Source: Tieghemiomyces parasiticus (Eukaryota > Kickxellomycota > Dimargaritomycetes > Dimargaritales > Dimargaritaceae). From it: a stretch of DNA of 45,394 nucleotides. The notes below the pieces were generated by a model. That model did not search any database. It saw nothing but the letters and a program-made list of their open reading frames with translations, and was not told the DNA's origin. Shown piece by piece: positions 1-8,710 of this stretch. Each line of letters begins with the position of its first letter. The first letter of the stretch is position 1. Made by a program: the position numbers and the translations under genes. Location: positions 1 to 45,394 of the forward strand of contig JANBPT010000312.1 of the NCBI GenBank assembly GCA_027575765.1, in the 5' to 3' direction.

Positions 1-512
1 TGACTACCACAAACTACTGGTAGTGGCGCTAATGGCGCTGGAGGGGCACGAGAGGCAGTGGCTTTTGCGTCTTGACGTCGGATACGTTCCCCATGCGGCG
101 CAGCCGGTCCTGACGCCAAGAAGCCTGGCACAGACAGTCCCAGCACCGGAAAGTTCGACAACCACATCCGGATATAGCGGCTCCAAAGCAATAGAGTAGA
201 ACGACACGGCGGCGCGAAACCGGATAGGATAAAGAATAATAGCACGCAGAAAACGTTGGATTGAAACGGAGAGCGCATTGCCTACTCTTAGAACCCAAAG
301 TACCGGTGTGCTATCTGACTAGTGCACCGCGTCAGCATAAGGGGAAAGGTGTCAGGATTATTATCTATCAGTTTCTGAGAGATAGTACCAACCGACGTGC
401 GTTGCCCTATTCTGTTCACTGTAAAGATCTTTGTGGCCAACCCTCAGCATGTCGCATAGATATAGTATTTTCGTGAGGCAGGTCACTTGGTGACTGTGGT
501 ACCGCTATAGAG
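1..512. other. No gene recognised (left edge)
   Basis: Only short unrelated open stretches are present on both strands. Nothing resembles a known protein. The segment could be the truncated edge of a gene lying outside the window, because the adjacent duplicated segment at 513-900 has the look of a 5' flank when read on the minus strand. This is inference. Confidence 0.4.
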
Positions 513-900
513 GACTAGTGAGGGTCGGGGTCGTAACGGGCCTTACTGAGGATGCGACAGTGCAAGCAATAAACGATAAGTAAGGGGGGTTGCGGGAGTA
601 TGGTGGGTACAAGCGGTATAGGCCAGGTTGGTAGAGCGAAATGCGTGAAGAGCGGAAGAGGTGTAATGAGAGATAGGAATAGGAATTTTACGAATGCCGA
701 ACGATACAAGGTGTAGGTTAACAGACGGAGGAGGATCAAGGAGGAGGGTGGAGTCCTGCATTGATATAATGAGTGGGGCCAGGTGGTTCGAGGTCAGTTA
801 GCTGCCCGCCAAAGGTTGCAGGGCAGATTTGGTGGTTGGTGGCTTGGAGAGTTTGCATATGGGTGTGATAGTTATGCAGCCTTGTTTCTGGGCGTCACAG
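513..900. repeat. Duplicated segment, copy 1
   Basis: This 388-bp stretch recurs in the same orientation at 7631-8016. The identity is high, about nine bases in ten in the right half. Shared landmarks are GACTAGTG at the left end, AATAAAC a little further in, a long block around GGTTAACAGACGGAGGAGG, and TTTCTGG.CGTCACAG at the right end. It lies about 590 bp beyond the stop codon of the intact F-box-like gene (1489-3411), whereas copy 2 lies on the 5' side of the decayed gene copy. It encodes nothing recognisable. On the minus strand it has a pyrimidine-rich, promoter or 5'UTR-like character. Confidence 0.75.
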
Positions 901-1488
901 CCATAAATAAGGTGCGTCTCTATTGGTCTTGCAACGGCATCATTAATACGATTATTACGCACCCTGGTATTCAATCTACTACCGACCCTTTTTGTCTACT
1001 TCTAACAATAGGTAAAAACTAGAATAATCGTATAAAACGCATGTGGCGCTGTACTCAACACCGCCCTTACGACTCCTAGGCTTCCGTATTTATGTCCATG
1101 TAATTTACAGTGGCTCTTACTATACCTCTCCCTGCCATTTAAACTATCTACTGTTCCCTTCTGCATTGCTAATTGGCGTATCCCATGATTGTGTATTTCT
1201 CCTACGTACAACTCACGTCTGCCCAGCGTATGCCCGCATATTTCCCCTCATGTATTCCTGCAGCCACCCCAGGCCACACGCCAACCTGAACCATTAGGTA
1301 AAAGGCCTAGGTGGAATTCACCCGTAGACAAAGTATCTATCCAACCCACGCTTCTGCGGCTGCACAGCAAGGCTTTAATAAACCCCCACTCCCGGGGATA
1401 ACACCAAACATATATGAATAAAAAATAAAAGTGGCGGCTTAGGCCCAATTCGCTTTTTAACTAGGCGGTGGAATAGCGCGTTAGCTGT
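901..1488. other. Spacer, no gene recognised
   Basis: This is A+T-richer spacer 3' of the minus-strand gene that ends at 1489. Short open stretches on both strands have no recognisable similarity. A segment near 1375-1415 (AATAAACCCCC followed by CCCGGGG) faintly recalls the end of the solo LTR at 6932-7201, but the rest does not match. Confidence 0.4.
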
Positions 1489-3411
1489 TTATTTTACCAT
1501 AACTTCCTCTTTTTTTTCAATACGAGCCATCTTGACAGTGAGGGACTTGCCAGTACCAAGGCGGATGGGCGAGGCAGTATAAAAGAGACCAGCACATGGT
1601 TTGGAACCAGATGATGCGCGGGAGTGAGCTACTTTCTTGGCTATGTTCCAGCCTCGATCGCTGGCGCAGCTCTTAATTCGTGAGTACCCTGCTTCACCCA
1701 CGTCTGTCACCAGAAAATCGACGTCGGGAATACCCAACTCCGTCCCAATGGCCCAGATATGCACCCGGACAATCTGCAAGGCCAGCTCATGGTCACTCAA
1801 AGTTTTGTAAAGCTGAGACTCCGGGTCGATGGCAGTTGGATTATGAAGGAAGCGTAAAGTGACGAGGGCCACGGTCAGATCCCGTGCCCAATAAAATCCA
1901 TTACCGTCGCGATCATGGTGCCCACGGAAATACCTCATGTCAGTAATCCCGAGTAAGGTATTTTTGTCATCTGTGTACTGGGATATCGTAAATGATGCAC
2001 TTGGTTCCCCTAATACCTGGCGAATTAGTAGCCCCAGTCGATCGTCGTCAAGTAGGGCGATCAACTCGTAGATGCTTGAATAGGGTGATCTTAGTAAATC
2101 CCGAGGCGTGACCCGCAGGGTCGGAGGTTTTCCTAGCAGGAGGGGCAATAGACCAGTGCTGGTTCCCTCGGAGGGCTCAGTTGTGGTTAATTTGGCGGTG
2201 GTCATGCTTAGCCCGGATTTGAGGTATTTTTGGATATCCCTGCGGAGATATCTAAGGTCGTGCCAGCGGCGGTCCTTCAATATATCCTCATCATATTGAT
2301 CAGTCTCCTGGCCGTCCGCGTAATACGGGTCGAGTTTGGAAATCAATGGTGGTCCTTTGAGAAGACGGGCTTCGTTGAGCAACCAGGCCTGAGAAAACGG
2401 TCGGAAGATTATTGCCAGTCGCGAAGTGTGACCGGTGAAGGCCACGAAGAGTGGTCTGTATATTTCCAGACACTTAGCATGCTCATCGTTGGCCCTCTCG
2501 AGGTCAGTGATCTGCCGCTTAAGATTATTCTGTGCCTCGCTGTATTGGCGCTCCGGGTTAGCGAGAGCTTCTTTTGCAGTACGCATATTCTGGCGTAATT
2601 CGCTTAGCTTAGCCAGTTCGGAATTGATACTATTCTGCGGCGCTACCCGATCCTTGGTCGATATGGCTTCCTGGGCGTCAATCAGGTCCTCTAGGGCCTT
2701 ATGATATTCGTCATTTAGCTCATTAAAGACGCCAGATGCCTGCTCAACCGCTCTTTGAGCCTCCTCGACCTCAGACTCTGCAGCCCGAACCTTATTTTTC
2801 GCGGCCGTTAGCTTGGAACTGGTATGTTTAACATCATCCACAAGCGAAACGTTATCTAGGTCGTCGCGAATAGACCTTAAGATCTGTCGCACGGGATAGA
2901 TATAAAGGAGGAAACAGTGATGTATCTGGTTAGTAATTGTCCAACTAAACTCGAAGGACCTCACAGGGGGTTCGTTCCTATCGATTAAAGGGGGTCAGAA
3001 TGGCGATATCAAAAGAACGCCTACGTTTACCCGCCACCGCCCTGGGGCAAGGTTGAGGACCTGGAAAGTTAAAGCGTCTTGTAAGGCACCCTCTGCTGGG
3101 GGTAACTTGATCGGCCATCCTGATGAGCTTACCTTTTGCAAGTTATGACGTTTGACCTCCTGGCTAACCTCATGGAACTGACGAGAAACGAAACCGAATT
3201 GCTTGCGATCGTCAGGAGGAAGCATGTCAACAACATCAAACATCACATCATTAGGCAACTTAAACGCACTGATGTTATCTTTTGACTCCAAGGATGCGTT
3301 AGTCTCTTGTGTCTTGGAATGAAAAGCGGGGATAATGCTCTTCAGACCCGGACTGCCCATGGCATTGGCCATCAACGCCAGTGAAAGTACCGTGTAGATA
3401 GAGACACGCAT
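1489..3411 (-). CDS. Secreted F-box-like coiled-coil protein, 557 aa
   Basis: There are two exons, 3133-3411 and 1489-2883. The 249-bp intron has donor AAG|GTAAGC, a TTACTAAC branch-like site and acceptor GCGACAG, and the frame is kept at phase 0. Residues 1-19 form a signal peptide (MRVSIYTVLSLALMANAMG). Residues about 50-90 begin LPNDVMFDVVDMLPPDDRKQ and look like an F-box start. Residues about 100-215 are Glu/Ala/Lys-rich heptad-like coiled coil. The rest (about 340 residues) matches no family I recognise. In known proteins an F-box binds Skp1 in the cytosol, so its pairing with a signal peptide is odd and may mean an exported effector or a chance resemblance. A decayed copy lies at 6545-7605, and a gene of the same layout at 34787-36461. 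Confidence 0.7.
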
Positions 3412-3551
3412 GGTGGAAGTCGGTGGGCAAGGTAGAGCCTAGACGTATGAGCGATAGGAAGACTGAAAGTAATGCCGACGAGAGCAGGCGACGAAGAGCG
3501 AAGGAAAGAGAGTTGGGTGACGAGGCACTGATGGCAAGCGGTTGCATGTCC

Positions 3552-3560
3552 CTAATATAA
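3552..3560 (-). promoter_or_regulatory. TATA-like element of the 1489-3411 gene
   Basis: On the minus strand TTATATTAG lies about 140 bp upstream of the ATG at 3411, a usual distance for a fungal TATA element with a short leader. No other TATA candidate lies closer. Confidence 0.35.
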
Positions 3561-4485
3561 CCTTTTCGTACCGCCATGGACCATTACAATTGGGATGAGT
3601 AAAATAATGCCTTGGCTCACTGTCCAGTCTATGCTGGGGCGGCGGCGAAAGCTCTCCTTCACGTCGACACGTTGGGGAGGGCGGAAGAGTTGAAAATAAG
3701 ATGAAGGAGTGTGAAAACGCGACACAAATGGTGAGACAAGGCTTAATTGGACCTTGGACAGTCCAGCCAATGTAAGCTATCAATTTATCGACACCCTCTA
3801 CCCTGGCTCACTGGGGCGCTCACAATTACACCAACGTCGGCCTTGAATTTGATGCACAAACGGCAGACGGAGGGTGCGCCTCGACGAATAGAGGGACCCG
3901 GAATTCCAGGTCAAACGATACGTCTTTACCAAGAGATCTTCAATCACGGATCAATCGGGTCCCTGCGTCCCCTTTTTCTCTTGACTCATTGTATTCCACT
4001 TTCTGGTATCTCCCCTTCTTGCACTTGCCTTTTCCTTCCCCCTTGCGCTATCATCTCGAAACCCATAAATACCTAAAACATCAATGGCTTCGGAAGCTCC
4101 AGCCTTTCTGAGATTCCTCCTCCATTTTATCATCTATACCCCCCTCGTATTGTTCGATAGTTCCTAGCACTCCACTTCCCTGTATGGCAGCCCCTTCCCG
4201 TGCTTGTTTCGTATTTATATTTTTCCTTACTAGCCTTAATGTAGTACCAATGCACTGTGTTCCGACGCCGGGTAGCAGCAGACGTCGATAAATTCATTAT
4301 AGAAACCTTGGTTATCGCGTTATTGATCAAAATCTTCATTATCAAAAGCATCCGATAATTCCTTGTTGAGTGCCACGAGCTATATATATTAAGACGAAGG
4401 ACCCATTGAATAAAAGCATCCGAGAGAAAAAGGAAGTTCTTGTACCATCTTTTACATCATAAACACCATTCGCAGCGATTAAATA
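3561..4485. other. Spacer, no gene recognised
   Basis: This is intergenic sequence between the minus-strand F-box-like gene and a possible small plus-strand gene. Open stretches are short and low in complexity. A TATA-like TATATATATTAAG near 4381-4393 could serve the small gene beginning at 4486. Confidence 0.4.
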
Positions 4486-4830
4486 ATGACCGAACGCACC
4501 ACAGCGTTTCCCCTGGCTACGCCCCGCAAAAACGAGGCCCGTTCAACATCTCGTCTTCCCGCCCAGGAAAGTACCGTTACCGGAGGCACCGAAGAGCCTG
4601 GCGCGGATTCGTCGGACGGAGTCGACCCTACATTAAGCAGAGCCAAAGTTAATTGGTATATAGAAGGTGGTTAGTTTATATACACATACGTATCAACCAA
4701 GCCAGGCCCTGCTTGCGCTGGTCACCGTTTACTAACACTGCACTCGCCAAGCGGCGAAGGGGAAGGGCAGCGCCAATATGAAGTTCCACAACGACCAACC
4801 ATTTTGATGGCCGCCCTTTTCTTCGAATGA
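4486..4830 (+). CDS. Possible small two-exon gene, 82 aa
   Basis: Exon 1 would be 4486-4655 and exon 2 4752-4830. The donor is ATTG|GTATATAG. A perfect TACTAAC branch site at 4729-4735 precedes the acceptor CCAAG, and the frame stays open across the junction. Exon 1 has coding-like GC-rich third positions and encodes a hydrophilic Thr/Ser/Glu-rich peptide. Exon 2 ends in a short hydrophobic run (ILMAALFF) before a stop. A TATA-like element lies about 100 bp upstream. The protein is not recognised. It could instead be the 5' part of a larger or broken membrane-protein gene whose later exons are lost. Confidence 0.3.
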
Positions 4831-5716
4831 CGGCAGGAATGGGAAGGAGGAGTGCCCGATATACATTTATATCTATCCGCCGCTCTGGCCCACCCACCTG
4901 TGCGATCACAGCAGTGAGAGAGGGGAGGGTTGGGTAGAGACTCTTCAACCGAATCATGGTGGCTGATGAACTCGTCCGACGTGCCTTAGGTGGCTGTCAG
5001 GTTGTACACGTGGCCGCAAGGGTATGTGCCAATACCCTTGCTGGTATACACCCATGCAGAGTGTTAGCTATTTTTGTGGTTTGCGTTAGAGGCGACTTTA
5101 TAGTCATGTGGTAATGTGTGTAATGCAGTCGTCAAACACGTTGCCCAAGAAGCCCCAATTCGTAGGCTACTTGATCGGGACCTCTTAGTTAAATAACCAC
5201 CTCTTGCATGTCATCCTTGCAGATGACGCTAGAGTCGCAAGCCAGGTAGCCTCAGACATCAACGCTAGTGCATATGGTGCTTCGTCAATAAAGGATCTGT
5301 ATTGGAAATGTCCATCCCAAAAGCGACCGCTTAGCGACCCAGTTGGGGTCGTCAACTATTGGTGCGATAGTGGGAAGCCTAGTAGTCCTCAGAGCAGTGC
5401 CGTTGCAGAATTGTACACGGCACAGGGTAGAAGGGGGTTGGGTTGGGTACATATACAGGTATTGTGTCGGCTAACGGTTGTAGGCGTTTTCGGGTAGCTG
5501 GCCAGGCCAGTAACGGGATCCCAAGGAGTCAAGATTGGCATGGAAGCGAACCGATTTCATGTAAACAATAGCAAAGCAAGGTATTGCACGGCCTACCCGC
5601 TTACATAGGCCCAAAAAAGCTCCCTACAGAGAATTCCTTTATCGTTAACTTTAATGGCATTTATTCTGACTTTGAGACTACTACATTGAACTAACCCCCT
5701 AGGCCCACATCTATAC
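4831..5716. other. Spacer, no gene recognised
   Basis: One 97-codon open stretch (5204-5497, plus) has no recognisable domain, no clear promoter and ordinary composition. It is not called as a gene. The end of the spacer is A+T-rich and borders the LTR-like repeat. Confidence 0.4.
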
Positions 5717-6195
5717 TGCAGTGCGAAAACAAAAAATAACGTGTACTTTGGAACACTGAAGATTTATTGGATGTGTTCATAGAGAGGATTATTTAACCGA
5801 GGCGCCCCCCCAGGAAGTCTCCTAGTCGAAGAAAGCCGCCTCTCTTCAAGACCTGACTTCTTGATGGAATGTGCCAGCCTCCATCACCAATTGTCCTCAT
5901 CCTTTGGGAACCAGGAAGGTGGTGGCCTTTAGACTTTGAAGGTGAACTCGACTGGACTTGGGTCCTAACCCTCGCGGAAAAAGTCCCCAACTCAAACGCT
6001 TCAAGTTACACCAAACGGCTTCGTATCATCTCTTAAGCCACACTTATTTAAAGAAGGCGAATTGGCCATAAACGACGGATTTTGTCAAGTGTGTAATAAA
6101 TAATGTTTCTTTATTTCTAACCGGCCAGCTCGTCTACAACCTGCCCTTGGTCTTTCTCTATATGCTCCTCCCCTTGGGCTACACACCCTGTCACA
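5717..6195 (+). repeat. LTR-like repeat family A, copy 1 (about 479 bp)
   Basis: The stretch aligns along its length with 11778-12270. Shared blocks include TTAACC.AGGCGCC, AAGGTGGTGGCCTT, AACCAAACGG-like and GTGTAATAAATA segments, and the terminal GGGCTACACACC. It starts TG and ends CA, and ATAC flanks both sides (5713-5716 and 6196-6199). No internal retroelement genes are seen, so it would be a solo LTR. The two copies are clearly diverged (roughly 70 percent by eye), so they are not the paired LTRs of one recent insertion. Confidence 0.5.
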
Positions 6196-6199
6196 ATAC

Positions 6200-6544
6200 T
6201 AAGTTATGCGAAGTTTTTAATGAAACTGAGCTCTCCTGAGTAGGGGCCAACAAGGCCAAGCGGCTGCAAGATAAAGAGATATAAGGAGGAGGAAGGCACG
6301 GGACACCGTGAAGACAAAGTGAAGGGGATAAATGAAAAAAGATGAAAAACGGGAAGAAGGAACAAATTTGGGGTCCTCCCCGGCCTCTTACCTATGTCCT
6401 CCAGGTAAAATTGTGGTCTACCCTACTTGGGTAGGTCTGGACACCGGTGAGTCATAAAAGTGGGGGACAGGGGGTGTCCTTTAGGAGGTCAGTCCCTCCG
6501 GACCGCCTCCTGGGTCCCTCCGCCACAATACCATATGCCCATAG
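6200..6544. other. Spacer beside the decayed gene copy
   Basis: Nothing here matches the C-terminal coding part of the intact gene at 1489-2010, so the decayed copy is truncated at this end. The sequence is purine-rich near 6270-6370. No gene is recognised. Confidence 0.4.
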
Positions 6545-7605
6545 TCCTCCCAGTAGACAGTGAATTAGTAGCCCGGGGTGATAGTCATTAAACTGGTTGA
6601 TTAACACATAGATATTTGAATAGGGCGGTCTTAGTAAATCCTGGGGCGTGACACCCCGGTTCGGATGTTGCTCGGGCAGGCAGGGCCATACACTAATGTT
6701 TGTATCCTTGCAGGGCTCAACCAAGGATAATGTGACGGTGGTCATGCTTAACATAGATTTGAGGTATTTCTGTATATCCCTGCGGAAATTCCAGAGGTCG
6801 CACCAGCGGCGGGCCTCCAAATAATACTCACTATGCTGCTTAGACTCCTGGGCGTCCACGTAATATGGGCCAAATAGGGATAATGCAGATGAATGTTTGT
6901 CAATAAGACGGACTTTATTGAGCAACCGGGCTGTTGGTATCCAAATTCTGAAAGACCACTGAACCCTGCAAGCCACCGCAAACACCGCACAGGAACTAAT
7001 ACCGCCGTACCAACACCTACAATTTGCCAGGATAACATGACCGGCACCCTTATGACTAACTACCCGAGACCCGAATGAGGACCAATCACACGTCTAGGGT
7101 ATATATAAACCCACCAATACTACCACTAATATTCATCATCTTACACTTTCTTTATTTTGCGTACATTTGCAATAAACCCCTCCGGGGTCTCACCTAACAC
7201 ACGGGCCTGAGAAAACGGTCGGAGGAGTATTGCCAGTTGCGAAGTGTGACGGGCAAACCGCCACAAAGAGCGGTGTGTATAATTTCAAACACTCAGTGTA
7301 CTCGACCCCAGCCCTCTCAAGCTCAGCGGTCCACCATCCAAGGTTGTCCCATGTCTCTCTGCACCGGCGCTCCTGGTTGGTGACGAAAACTTGCGCATCG
7401 ACTACCAACAGGTGTGACTCGGGTGCCTGCTTAATCCTATTGGACATGGCTTTGTTCTACAACACTACCGGGTCCCTGATCGATATGGCCTTCTGGGCGA
7501 CAGTCAGCTATTGTGAGGCTCTTTCATATTTAGCACTTAGCTCGACAAAGAACTCAGCTGTCTGCCGAACCACCTTTTAGGCCGTTTTGATGTTTTCCTT
7601 TGCGG
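6545..7605 (-). pseudogene. Decayed partial copy of the secreted F-box-like gene
   Basis: Read on the minus strand, 6545-6931 and 7202-7605 match bases about 2010-2815 of the intact gene. That covers the coiled coil and the middle region, with shared stretches such as RRDIQKYLKS, LSMTT and GVTPQDLLR against RVTPRDLLR. The signal peptide and F-box-like exon and the C-terminal third are missing. The frame is broken by stops and by an inserted solo LTR. At its 5' side homology stops near 7605 and the duplicated segment 7631-8016 follows almost at once. Confidence 0.8.
6932..7201 (+). mobile_element. Solo LTR, 270 bp, with 5-bp target duplication
   Basis: The intact gene reads GAGCAACCAGGCCTGAG where the decayed copy is split. 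Here GAGCAAC-CGGGC is followed by TGTTGGTATCC, and the insert ends CACCTAACACA followed by CGGGC-CTGAG. CGGGC (6927-6931 and 7202-7206) is therefore a perfect 5-bp target site duplication, and the insert runs TG to CA. It holds a TATA box (TATATAAA, 7102-7109) and a polyadenylation signal (AATAAA, 7171-7176) in the order expected of U3-R-U5. The TGTTGG start is typical of fungal LTRs. No internal retrotransposon genes are present. Confidence 0.85.
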
Positions 7606-7630
7606 TTTTTACTGTGATGCCCCTAAAGGG

Positions 7631-8016
7631 GACTAGTGGATGTGGGGGTCGTGGCGGGCTTTACTGAGGATGAAACAATATAAGCAATAAACAATAAGCG
7701 AGAATAGTGCAATTGTAAGGTGAGTACAAGTGGTAGAAGCTAGGTTGATAGAGCTAAGGCATGGAGAAAGTGATAAGCACAAGGTAAGGCGGTAGCAGGG
7801 GTGCTACGAATGCCAAACGATACAAGGTGTAGGTTAACAGACGGAGGAGGATCAAGGAGGAGGGTAGAGTCTTGTATTGATATCATGAGTGGGGCCAGGT
7901 GGTTCGAGGTCGATTAGTTGCCCGCCGAAGGTTGCAAGGTGGATTCGGCGGTTGGTGGCTTGGAGAGTTTGCATACGAGTGCGTCAGCAATGCAGCCTTG
8001 TTTCTGGTCGTCACAG
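7631..8016. repeat. Duplicated segment, copy 2
   Basis: This is the second copy of the segment at 513-900 in the same orientation. It begins about 25 bp beyond the point where homology to the coding region stops. The best-preserved part is 7805-8016. If the segment is a promoter or 5'UTR block of the gene family, its position here (5' of the decayed gene) is the natural one and the copy at 513-900 would belong to a member outside the window. Confidence 0.75.
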
Positions 8017-8710
8017 TGACTGTCGTTTGCTGCCATTAGAAGGGTGACTCGGTTGTCACGGGCCTTCGTGTTTTCCGGCTAGTGAAGTGTTGGCACGATA
8101 CTAGATTCCCCCTCACGGTCTTCCAGTCCTCAAATCTACCCACATAAAGCCACAGGCCATGGGCGGTACGAAGCAGCCATAGTTTGCCCTACTACTCCGC
8201 ATGTCAGCCAACTCTGGTAATCAAGGTGGTGTTCGGTAGCAAGCTACTCATCTTGTGGGCCAGAGTCTAAGCTCCCCTGGCATGGAGTACCCACGCAATT
8301 GCCTCGAGTACGCCCCAGTGTGCAGCCGTGCGCTCCTAGTCCTGATACCAGGACGTTCTTCAGCGCCGACCAGTTCCCCCGTGGCCCAGTATCTTTTGAG
8401 TTGTCCATTACCTAGCACCTGAAGATCAGTCGTTCGACCACCGTGCTCCCATGTTGCAGCGGTGATTGTACATTACGTGCCATTTGTCACCTTGGTCGTA
8501 TCCGTAGCGACTGGATGTCCAATGAACGATTAGGAGTTAAGTACCCCTAGGTGCCAGATGTGTATCGGTTGCTTTGGGTTGTTTTCAAGTACCTGCGGGT
8601 GAAACGCGCGGATGCAGTGAGTCTGGTTGTGGAACGGTGCAATAGGGGCAGCTGGCTTTTATCAGCTCAACTGAAAGATTTGTCAAATCGATGCACAGCC
8701 TTCTGGTCAC
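8017..8710. other. Spacer, no gene recognised
   Basis: This is the 5' flank of the Lines-family gene. Short open stretches, such as 8551-8787 on the plus strand, are not recognisable. First exons of the Lines gene could lie here but cannot be fixed by eye. Confidence 0.35.

Noticed and set aside
786..797. GGTTCGAGGTC resembling a tRNA T-loop (also at about 7900).
   Set aside because: There are no flanking pairing arms, and the motif is part of the duplicated segment.
1370..1415. Similarity of AATAAACCCCC...CCCGGGG to the end of the solo LTR.
   Set aside because: Similarity covers only about 30 bases, and no matching LTR start or target duplication lies upstream.
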